A stretch of DNA of 10,353 bases from Boseongicola sp. SB0662_bin_57 (GTDB lineage Bacteria > Pseudomonadota > Alphaproteobacteria > Rhodobacterales > Rhodobacteraceae), in assembly GCA_009839535.1 (NCBI GenBank), contig VXPN01000414.1, positions 1 to 10,353 of the forward strand, in the 5' to 3' direction. Below the pieces are notes generated by a model. It saw only the letters and a list, made by a program, of their open reading frames with translations, was not told the DNA's origin and did not search any database. A program made the translations under genes and the position numbers. Every line of letters begins with the position of its first letter. Positions within the stretch are counted from its first letter, which is position 1. This document shows, in pieces, positions 1-6,053 of this stretch.

Positions 1-583
1 CAAGCGTCCGTTCGACCTCTCGGTGCTCATCCTCGCGGCGCTCGTCCTGCTGCCGGTCTGGGTCCCGCTCGTCCTGGCCGTCGCGCTGGCGATCCGGCTG
101 GACGGTCCCGGACCGGTGATCGTCCGGCAGCCCCGTCTGGGCCGCTGCGGCCGGGCGTTCGGAATGCTCAAGTTCCGCACCATGGTGGAGGGTGCCGAAC
201 GCCTCACCGGCCCGGCATGGTCGCCGCGGCACGACCCGCGCGTCACGCGGATCGGCAGCGTGCTGCGGCGCTGGCACCTTGACGAGCTGCCGCAGGCCGT
301 GAACGTGCTGCGCGGCGAGATGAGCCTCGTCGGCCCGCGCCCGGAGCGCCCGGAGCTGGCCGCGCTGGTCGAGCGCGAGGTGCCGGGCTTCGCGGCGCGG
401 CTGGCCGTGCGCCCGGGCATCGCCGGGCTGGCGCAGGCGAAGGGTGCGGGCCACCGGAACCCGGGGCGCAAGCTCCGCTGCGACCTCGATTACATCGAGA
501 CGATGGGCCCGCTGCTGGACTTGAAGCTGATTGCGACCTGCGTGCGGCGCACGCTGAAGAAGCGCATGCGGGCACGGCGCTGA
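1..583 (+). CDS. Bacterial sugar transferase (undecaprenyl-phosphate glycosyl-1-phosphate transferase type), 5' end outside window
   Basis: This is the C-terminal catalytic part of a membrane sugar transferase that moves a sugar-1-phosphate from a nucleotide sugar to the lipid carrier undecaprenyl phosphate, the first step in building exopolysaccharide, O-antigen or glycan. The reading frame is open from base 2, beginning KRPFDLS, which matches the start of the family's catalytic domain, so the true start lies upstream. A hydrophobic segment follows (visible residues about 8-31), then the hallmark motifs KFRTM (57-61), LDELPQ (93-98) and GEMSLVGPRPE (105-115), where the family's catalytic acidic and arginine residues lie. 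The end is complete and basic (KKRMRARR). Its GC content, about 77% over five hand-counted lines, is well above that of the other genes here. Whether it is a short single-domain enzyme or the tail of a longer polytopic one cannot be told, nor can its sugar. Confidence 0.93.
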   Translation, partial: KRPFDLSVLILAALVLLPVWVPLVLAVALAIRLDGPGPVIVRQPRLGRCGRAFGMLKFRTMVEGAERLTGPAWSPRHDPRVTRIGSVLRRWHLDELPQAVNVLRGEMSLVGPRPERPELAALVEREVPGFAARLAVRPGIAGLAQAKGAGHRNPGRKLRCDLDYIETMGPLLDLKLIATCVRRTLKKRMRARR

Positions 584-595
584 CCGCGGCGGTGT

Positions 596-610
596 CGGCC
601 AAGACGGCCG
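596..610 (+). terminator. Possible weak hairpin after the sugar transferase gene
   Basis: A 5-bp all-GC stem, CGGCC (596-600) with GGCCG (606-610) around a 5-base loop, lies 13 bases after the stop codon. There is no T-tract after it, so it would be at most a Rho-dependent or weak terminator. In GC-rich DNA such short stems are common by chance. Confidence 0.2.
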
Positions 611-844
611 TCATTGGGCCGGTGCGTTGGCGAAATTCGGCAGACGAGCGAGAGGCACAAGCCCGTCGAAGGCGGCTCCAACTGCTGAACGTGAATCAGG
701 CTCTCGACCCAGAAGAGGTTCGAGCCATCAGGCTTCCGGGCGATTCAATCAATGCACGTGTCGTAGAGTGGTACATTTCGGCGCGACCTCGCAGTTGTGC
801 TGGCCACGAAAAGTGATAGGGAAATGCTGCAGATCGCGAATGCC

Positions 845-851
845 GGGAGAG
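845..851 (+). promoter_or_regulatory. Ribosome binding site that decides the quinone oxidoreductase start
   Basis: GGGAGAG lies 5 bases before the GTG at 857. Other in-frame starts are a GTG at 797 and ATGs at 824, 869 and 881. None has a purine run as good at a proper distance, although the family-like sequence itself begins only at the ATG at 881 (MRAITV). Confidence 0.5.
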
Positions 852-856
852 CGCCT

Positions 857-1849
857 GTGACAAGCCCCATGCCGTCGACCATGCGCGCCATTACGGTGTG
901 CGAACCCGGCGGGCCGGACGTGCTCGAAGTCTCTGAATGCCCCCTGCCCCAACCCGCCCCGAACCAAATCCTGGCAAAAGTGACTGCAGCAGGCGTGAAC
1001 GGACCGGATCTCCTGCAACGGCAAGGGGTCTATCCCCCGCCCGAAGGCGCTTCTGAGCTTCTGGGCCTTGAAGTTTCGGGGACCGTGGCTGCCGTCGGGG
1101 AAAGAGCTTCCCGCTGGCGCGTCGGTGACAGGATATGCGCCCTGACCCACGGGGGCGGATACGCGGAATACGTGGCCATAGACGCCGATCATTGCCTGCC
1201 CGTTCCCGAGGGGGTTTCGGAAGTCGACGCGGCGGGCCTGCCCGAGACCTACTTCACGGTCTGGAGCAACGTGTTTCTCGACCACGACGTGAGTGAGCAA
1301 GCGCTGATGCTGGTTCACGGCGGGGCCGGCGGCATCGGCTCCACTGCGGTGCAGCTCGGGCGCGCCATGGGCCTCAGGGTGTTTGCCACGGTGTCCAGCG
1401 TCGACGCAGCCGAGTTCGTGCTCGGACTGGGCGCGGAACGCGCCATCAACTACCGCGAGGAAGACTTCGTCGATGTCTGCCGCGAGGCCGGCGGTGCCGA
1501 CATCACCCTGGACATCGTGGGGGGCGACTACATCGCGCGCAACTTCAAGGCCGCACGCCATGACGGACGGATCATCCAGTTGGCCTTCCGGACAGGGTCC
1601 AAGATCGAAATCAACCTCATGCCGATAATGCTGAAACGCCTGCACTACGCTGGCTCAACGCTTCGCTCACGCCCTGCCGAATTCAAGGCGAGGACTGCCG
1701 AGGAGCTTGAACGCGCCGTCTGGCCAAAATTCGCCTCGGGCGAGGTCGGACCGGTGACCCACGCCGTCCTGCCGCTTGAACGGGCGGACGAGGCGCATCG
1801 CCTGATGGAAAGCGCAAGGCACCGGGGCAAGATTCTCCTGACCCCGTGA
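857..1849 (+). CDS. NAD(P)H quinone oxidoreductase, PIG3/zeta-crystallin type (zinc-free medium-chain dehydrogenase)
   Basis: The predicted protein has 330 residues and belongs to the zinc-independent quinone oxidoreductases of the medium-chain dehydrogenase superfamily, which use NADPH to reduce quinones or related electrophiles in the cytoplasm. The N-terminal GroES-like domain has the family pattern GVNGPDLLQRQGVYPPP (46-62) and a GLEVSGTVAAVG stretch, and lacks the cysteines and histidines of catalytic-zinc alcohol dehydrogenases. The Rossmann domain carries HGGAGGIG (154-161), the nucleotide-binding loop, then INYREEDF, DIVGGDYIARN and the C-terminal HRLMESARHRGKILLTP, all typical of the PIG3 subfamily. 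Start choice: GTG 857 has the best ribosome site, but the ATG at 881 would give a 322-residue protein beginning at the family's usual N terminus. The stop is 79 bases before the next gene on the same strand, so the two could be one transcript. The physiological substrate is unknown. Confidence 0.9.
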   Translation: MTSPMPSTMRAITVCEPGGPDVLEVSECPLPQPAPNQILAKVTAAGVNGPDLLQRQGVYPPPEGASELLGLEVSGTVAAVGERASRWRVGDRICALTHGGGYAEYVAIDADHCLPVPEGVSEVDAAGLPETYFTVWSNVFLDHDVSEQALMLVHGGAGGIGSTAVQLGRAMGLRVFATVSSVDAAEFVLGLGAERAINYREEDFVDVCREAGGADITLDIVGGDYIARNFKAARHDGRIIQLAFRTGSKIEINLMPIMLKRLHYAGSTLRSRPAEFKARTAEELERAVWPKFASGEVGPVTHAVLPLERADEAHRLMESARHRGKILLTP

Positions 1850-1928
1850 AGCTGCAGTGAATCCAGGCAGAGCGCGGGCGCGACTGCCGAGGCACGTCGA
1901 CCACAATCCGAAACATCGAGGGCGCATC

Positions 1929-2681
1929 ATGAATTCTGCCAGATACCCTTCGCTCGAAGGCATGCCGGTCCTGGTGACCGGCGGAGCCACGGGAATAGGC
2001 GCGAACATTGTTCGCGCCTTTCACGACCAAGGCGCGCGCATTGCATTCATCGACGTGCAGGACCAGCCCTCCAATGCCCTGATCAGGGAACTTCCAGGGG
2101 CGGTTTACCGGCATTCGGACGTTACCGACATCCCGGCGCTGCAGGATGCCATCACCGACATTGCGCAAGAGATCGGACCGGTCCGCGTGCTGGTGAACAA
2201 TGCCGCAAACGACAAGCGCGAAGCGGTGGAAGACGTTACCGTCGCCGACTGGGATGTCGCGCAGGCAATCAACCTTCGCCCGCAGTTCTTTGCAGCCCAG
2301 GCCGTACGGCCCGGGATGGCTGCAGCGGGCGGCGGAGCGATCATCAACTTCTCCTCCATCGCCTGGCGTCTCGGCCACGGGGACATGACGCCATACACGA
2401 CGGCCAAGGCGGCGGTGCTCGGACTGACAAACGCGCTTGCCGACGCGTTCGGCGACGACAACATTCGCGTCAACGCGATAGAGCCGGGCGCCGTGATGAC
2501 CGAACGTCAGCGCGAGCTCTGGTTCAAGACCCAAGAAGAGGTCGACGCGGTCGTCGCCCGCCAGCTCATCAAGCGCGTGCTGCGCGGCGAAGACATCGCG
2601 CACATGGTGCTGTTCCTGGCTTCAGACGAGGCGCAGATGATCACCAAGCAGTCATTTGCTGTGAATGGCGGCCTTGTTTGA
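1929..2681 (+). CDS. Short-chain dehydrogenase/reductase, probably a sugar (pentose) 1-dehydrogenase
   Basis: A classical short-chain dehydrogenase of 250 residues. The Rossmann cofactor loop TGGATGIG is at 17-24, and an acidic residue ends beta-2 (FIDV, D42), which favours NAD over NADP. The VNNAAN motif is at 89-94. The catalytic tetrad is N115, S143, Y156 and K160 (YTTAK). The C-terminal half has EPGAVMTERQRELW and LFLASDEA. From memory, the stretches YPSLEG near the start, the VNNA-ND-R pattern, PGM-GGGAIINFSSIAW and TERQ-LW closely follow Caulobacter D-xylose 1-dehydrogenase (XylB). I therefore infer oxidation of an aldose to its lactone, but the sugar is not proven and no other sugar-pathway gene is in the window. 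The ATG at 1929 is preceded by GAGGG (1918-1922) at 6 bases. An upstream start at 1857 would add 24 residues unlike the family and is rejected. The gene lies downstream of a quinone oxidoreductase gene and converges with the Skp gene. Confidence 0.88.
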   Translation: MNSARYPSLEGMPVLVTGGATGIGANIVRAFHDQGARIAFIDVQDQPSNALIRELPGAVYRHSDVTDIPALQDAITDIAQEIGPVRVLVNNAANDKREAVEDVTVADWDVAQAINLRPQFFAAQAVRPGMAAAGGGAIINFSSIAWRLGHGDMTPYTTAKAAVLGLTNALADAFGDDNIRVNAIEPGAVMTERQRELWFKTQEEVDAVVARQLIKRVLRGEDIAHMVLFLASDEAQMITKQSFAVNGGLV

Positions 2682-2718
2682 GCGAAGCCAGTCAATCGAG
2701 GCGCCCGTGCGACATTGA

Positions 2719-2752
2719 GTCCTGTTCCGCAGCGCGGATCCGGATGCAGGAC
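2719..2752. terminator. Possible bidirectional terminator between convergent SDR and skp genes
   Basis: In the 131-base gap between two convergent genes, GTCCTG (2719-2724) pairs perfectly with CAGGAC (2747-2752). Inside this, TCCGC (2726-2730) pairs with GCGGA (2734-2738) around a 3-base loop. The right side carries eight extra unpaired bases (2739-2746), so the structure is imperfect. No T-tract follows on either strand. A second small stem, CCCC (2772-2775) with GGGG (2783-2786), lies nearby. Placement supports a terminator role more than the structure does. Confidence 0.35.
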
Positions 2753-2812
2753 AGGCAGACCCGCCGCAACTCCCCTGGGCGCGGGGCAACGCCACGATGA
2801 AGGGCCGCGCGT

Positions 2813-3367
2813 TTACTCGGTCTCTTCGTCCGCCATCTGGTTTATGCGCCGAATCGCCTCGTCGGTAATGTCGACGGCGTTGGCAAAGAGAAGCACGTCG
2901 CGACTGTTAAGGACAACGAACGCGCCCCTGGCACGCGCGATGTCGGCAATGACGTCACGAAAGAAACTGAGCCGCGCCTCATCGGCTGCACGGCTTAGAA
3001 GCCGTTCCTTCTCGTCGGTTTCAGCGCGAAGCCTCTGGACGCGGGCATCGAAGGCGTTGGCAAGATCGCGGAATTCCTCGGGCGACAGCTCCGCTCGCCG
3101 GTCGGTCAGTTCACGCTCTTCCGCAGCGAGCTCGTTCCTGATCCGCAAGTGTTCTGCAGCAAGTTCCTGGGCCTCCCGGTCAAGCTTGGCCCGCAACAAC
3201 GCGCCCTGTCGCGTCTCGTTCAGCAGCCGTTCCCAGTCAATGGTCAGGACCGGCGTCGCCACCTGGGCGGAAACGGGACCCGCAAGCAGGCAGGCGCCAG
3301 CCACCAGTCCGGCAAGAAGCAGCCTAAAAGCGCGTGGAAATCGTGATATCGAACGTGTTGGTTTCAT
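2813..3367 (-). CDS. skp: OmpH/Skp-family periplasmic chaperone for outer-membrane proteins
   Basis: The predicted precursor has 184 residues. Residues 1-34 form a signal peptide: a basic start (MKPTRSISRFPRAFR), a hydrophobic core LLLAGLVAGACLLAG, and a likely signal peptidase I site at PVSA|Q. The cysteine at 26 lacks a proper lipobox (alanine at -3), so a lipoprotein is unlikely. The mature part begins with a beta-like TPVLTIDWERLL and continues as a long charged helical stretch rich in E, R, A and L, as in the coiled-coil tentacles of Skp. It ends with VLNSRDVLLFANAVDITDE, matching the OmpH C-terminal pattern. Skp holds unfolded outer-membrane proteins on their way to BamA, and the gene directly follows bamA as usual. 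The ATG at 3367 lies inside bamA, giving a 44-base overlap, with only a weak ribosome site. Later starts in this frame would cut away the basic part of the signal peptide. Sequence identity in this family is low, so the call leans on context as well. Confidence 0.87.
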   Translation of the reverse strand: MKPTRSISRFPRAFRLLLAGLVAGACLLAGPVSAQVATPVLTIDWERLLNETRQGALLRAKLDREAQELAAEHLRIRNELAAEERELTDRRAELSPEEFRDLANAFDARVQRLRAETDEKERLLSRAADEARLSFFRDVIADIARARGAFVVLNSRDVLLFANAVDITDEAIRRINQMADEETE

Positions 3368-5660
3368 CCAGCTCGTTCTTGTCCAGAGGCCTGGAGAAGT
3401 CCATGCGCAACGGGCCGATCGGAGTGTCCCAAAGCAGGCCGAATCCGACCGCCGACCTGAGATCAAAGGAGTCGTCCACGAGTTCGCAGCTTGAAGCCGG
3501 CATGCCGTCGCTGCCGGAGCACTGTCCGCCCATCCTGTCGTCGAGACTCCAAAGCGATCCAGCATCCATGAAGAGGCTGCCGATCATCCCGTACTCGGAG
3601 GGAAGACCCAGGGGAAATTCCGCTTCCAGGCGCGCAGCAACGTACCTGTTGCCACCCAGCACGTCGCCTGAGGTGTTCTCCGAGGTATCGCGAGGACCAA
3701 TTCCGCGGGAGCTGAAGCCCCGTACCTGTCGGGACGACAGGAAGAACCGATCTGTGACATGGGAGTTCGTCCCGCCAAGCGAGTGCAGAGCTCCGCCTTC
3801 AAGGGTTGCACGCAACGTGATTTCCTCGTTGAAGGCGTCGCGCTCGGCCACCGCACGTGCGGTCGTCTTGACGTATTTAACGTCTCCCCCGAGACCGGCA
3901 TACTCCTGGCCAAACGTGAGCCGCACGCCACGATTCGGATTGAGGCCTCCACGCAGCAGGTCCAGAGTGTACGTGTATCCAACCGAACTCCGAATCAGCC
4001 TGCCTTCCTCACCATCCCTTTTGATGATCGGCGACGCGCTGTCCGCGATGTTCCGGAGCGCCTCTGACGCGGCTTGGTAACTCACCGAAAGGCGCGAGTT
4101 TTCCCCTATCGGGAAGCCAAGCCGGGGAGAAAGGCTGGTGACACGCGTGTCGTAGCTCGCGTTTCCGAAATCTGTCGTCACGTGCCTGAGGCTGAACCCG
4201 AGCGACACGTCGCGTCCAAGGAACGCCGGCTCGGTGAAGGACAGCGTTGTGCGCGCGTCATCAGTCCCGGATTCGATGCGGAAGGTCAGCGACTGGCCGC
4301 GGCCGAGGAAGTTGCGCTCCGAAAAGTTGACCGCAACCGCAAACCCGGAATCATCGTTGTACGTGCCGCCGAACGACAGCAGCCCGGTCGGCTGCTCTTC
4401 CACCTCGACATCCACGATGATCTGATCGGAACTGGTGCCGGCGCGGGTGTCCACCGCTGCGGTCTGGAAGAACCCGAGCGCCCGGATTCGTTCGGCAGCG
4501 TTGCGGATCTCCCGCGGATTGAAGGGATCGCCCTCAACCGTCGTGAACTGGCGGCGAACGACCCTGTCCAACGTGGTCTGGTTGCCACGAATGTCGATGC
4601 GCTCCACGAAGATCCTGGGGCCTCGAACAAGCGCGAACTCAACGTCGAGCGAGAGATCGCGTTCGTTTCGGGTGATGCGCGGGTCCACGCGAAGGAAGTC
4701 GAATCCCTGCTGCAGGGCAAAACGCTCCAGGTGCGTGATCTGCTCGTCGATCAATGTCGGCGACCAAGTGCCACCAGAACGGATGCGCAGGGCGTCTTCG
4801 TATTCCTGAAGATCGGTATTTTCAAATTCGCTCGAAAGCGTGATCTCGCCCACCGAGTACTTCTGGCCCTCGCGAATTGTGAACGTCACGAATGTCGCGT
4901 CACGCTCGCGCGACAGTTCCGTAGACACGTCGAGAACCTGGATGTCGACGTAGCCGCGCGAACGGTAGAAATCGACGAGGAGTTGGCGGTCAAAGTCGAC
5001 GCGCTCAGGAACGTAAGTGTCGCTGCCGATGATCGCGCGCAGAAAGCCGGCCTGCTTCGTGCTTATCGCCCTGCGCAGCCGACGATCCGAATAGGCCCTG
5101 TTGCCGACAAAGCTGATCCGTTCATTCTCGACCACCCTGCCCTCGCTGACCTCGAAAGCGAGGTCGACGCGGTTTTCCGAGCGGCGAATGATCTTTGGCG
5201 TCACGCGCGCGGCCAGCCTTGCGGCGGTGGCATAGGTGCTCGCGATCGCCGCGGCGTCCGCCTCCGCGACCGCGGGCGTGTAGACCCTGCGCGGTTCCGA
5301 CGTGATGACCCCGAGAAGCACTTCGTCGGAAAGGCGACGGTTGCCCTCTATGGTCACGACGTTCACGGTCGGGCGCTCCAGCACCACGATCCTGAGGCCA
5401 TTGCCCGTCGGAATGATTTCGGCGGTCTCGAAATGCCCCGAAGCCATGACGCTTTGAACGGCCCCGTTGATTTCGCTGTCGCTGAACGTGCGACCGGGGG
5501 TGAGGCCCGTAAAGTCAATGATCGATTCGGCCGGCAGACGGGCATTGCCCTCGACAACGATGCTGTCCACCCGAATCTGGGCTGCAACCGCCGTGCCGAA
5601 TGATGCGAGCAGCACCGGCAAAAAGGCACATCTCAAAAAACAGGAAGCAATCCTGAACAT
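3324..5660 (-). CDS. bamA: Outer membrane protein assembly factor BamA (Omp85)
   Basis: The 778-residue precursor is the core of the BAM complex, which folds and inserts beta-barrel proteins into the outer membrane. Residues 1-27 are a signal peptide (cleavage near AVAA|Q). Five POTRA domains follow, roughly 28-96, 97-172, 175-265, 268-345 and 350-420, with repeated V.GN....D and EG......I patterns. The 16-strand barrel runs from about 425 to the terminal phenylalanine of STRF, the usual outer-membrane C-terminal signature. The VRGF motif of the loop-6 plug is at 646-649. Cysteines 714 and 725 lie in what should be a later surface loop. The ATG at 5660 is chosen because it starts the signal peptide and has GGGGA 5 bases upstream; a start at 5720 would add 20 charged residues before it. 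The gene is normally just downstream of rseP, but here 2.2 kb of other DNA intervenes. Confidence 0.97.
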   Translation of the reverse strand: MFRIASCFLRCAFLPVLLASFGTAVAAQIRVDSIVVEGNARLPAESIIDFTGLTPGRTFSDSEINGAVQSVMASGHFETAEIIPTGNGLRIVVLERPTVNVVTIEGNRRLSDEVLLGVITSEPRRVYTPAVAEADAAAIASTYATAARLAARVTPKIIRRSENRVDLAFEVSEGRVVENERISFVGNRAYSDRRLRRAISTKQAGFLRAIIGSDTYVPERVDFDRQLLVDFYRSRGYVDIQVLDVSTELSRERDATFVTFTIREGQKYSVGEITLSSEFENTDLQEYEDALRIRSGGTWSPTLIDEQITHLERFALQQGFDFLRVDPRITRNERDLSLDVEFALVRGPRIFVERIDIRGNQTTLDRVVRRQFTTVEGDPFNPREIRNAAERIRALGFFQTAAVDTRAGTSSDQIIVDVEVEEQPTGLLSFGGTYNDDSGFAVAVNFSERNFLGRGQSLTFRIESGTDDARTTLSFTEPAFLGRDVSLGFSLRHVTTDFGNASYDTRVTSLSPRLGFPIGENSRLSVSYQAASEALRNIADSASPIIKRDGEEGRLIRSSVGYTYTLDLLRGGLNPNRGVRLTFGQEYAGLGGDVKYVKTTARAVAERDAFNEEITLRATLEGGALHSLGGTNSHVTDRFFLSSRQVRGFSSRGIGPRDTSENTSGDVLGGNRYVAARLEAEFPLGLPSEYGMIGSLFMDAGSLWSLDDRMGGQCSGSDGMPASSCELVDDSFDLRSAVGFGLLWDTPIGPLRMDFSRPLDKNELDETNTFDITISTRF

Positions 5661-5693
5661 TTTTTTCCCCAGGTCCAGCAGTCTTCGCCCGTC

Positions 5694-5720
5694 ACTAGAG
5701 GGATTCTCCGGGGCTGTCAA
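5694..5720 (-). promoter_or_regulatory. Candidate sigma-70-type promoter for bamA-skp
   Basis: On the minus strand a perfect -35 hexamer TTGACA (5720-5715) is followed after 15 bases by TCTAGT (5699-5694), a 4-of-6 match to the -10 consensus. Transcription would start near 5687, about 27 bases before the bamA ATG. The short spacer and weak -10 box lower confidence. The location is where a promoter is needed, since bamA is cut off from rseP here. Confidence 0.4.
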
Positions 5721-5885
5721 AAGGTCGCGCGCAGTTCGCAGTTCCGAATCCCACGAAGCACCGTTGCCGTTGCCGTGACCCGATCAGGCAAATGCCGTTG
5801 CGCGTAAGCCTGGCGCTCCGACCACGTGACACGCCGGTGGCGGGCGATCCTTGGGTCCCGGACAGGATGGCATCTGCACGCAACT

Positions 5886-5901
5886 GAATCCGAACGAATC
5901 C
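5886..5901. repeat. Direct repeat GAATCC x2 with 10-base period
   Basis: GAATCC at 5886-5891 and again at 5896-5901, separated by GAAC, so the copies are one helical turn apart. Another copy is at 5746-5751 and an inverted copy (GGATTC) at 5701-5706. It could be a regulator site for the nitrile hydratase operon 150 bases downstream, but this is only a guess and short repeats arise by chance. Confidence 0.25.
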
Positions 5902-6053
5902 AGGCACGACACAGGCGGGGGCCTCCGCAACGATCGAGAAATTCCGGCTCACTTCGGGATCTGTTGCACCGCGTGTGAAAGACCATTAGGAGATGGAACG
6001 GAGGCGACGCGTGACGTCGTCCCGGGGGTCATACCGACGGAGCGGCACGGGCG

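Larger units (their letters stand above)
5661..6053. other. 393-base divergent intergenic region between bamA and the nitrile hydratase operon
   Basis: No convincing gene lies here; open frames that cross it show no family motifs and are shadows or read-through extensions. It holds the bamA ribosome site (GGGGA, 5670-5666), the candidate bamA promoter, GAATCC repeats (5746-5751, 5886-5891, 5896-5901) and the leader of the nitrile hydratase alpha gene. Strong purine runs TTAGGAG (5986-5992) and CGGAGG (5999-6004) lie 61 and 49 bases before the alpha ATG, too far to serve it. I could not identify a convincing -35/-10 pair for the nitrile hydratase operon. Confidence 0.6.

Noticed and set aside
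592..816. A 74-codon frame starting with GTG just after the sugar transferase stop.
   Set aside because: No recognisable motif, no clear ribosome site, and other frames are open over the same stretch. It could be a small unknown protein but nothing supports it.
749..1645. A 298-codon frame on the - strand opposite the quinone oxidoreductase, and a 306-codon frame (1683-2603) opposite the SDR.
   Set aside because: Both are antisense to genes with full family motifs and have no recognisable domains themselves.
3368..3565. Upstream extension of the Skp frame, which would give a 250-residue protein.
   Set aside because: The added 66 residues lie inside bamA, have no family similarity and would bury the signal peptide.
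4074..5603. A 509-codon open frame on the + strand opposite bamA.
   Set aside because: It is the antisense shadow of bamA, whose POTRA and barrel motifs are clear. Long antisense frames are expected in GC-rich coding DNA.
5661..5720. A BamA start at 5720, 20 residues earlier.
   Set aside because: It would put a charged stretch before a clean signal peptide; the ATG at 5660 has a GGGGA site at the right distance.
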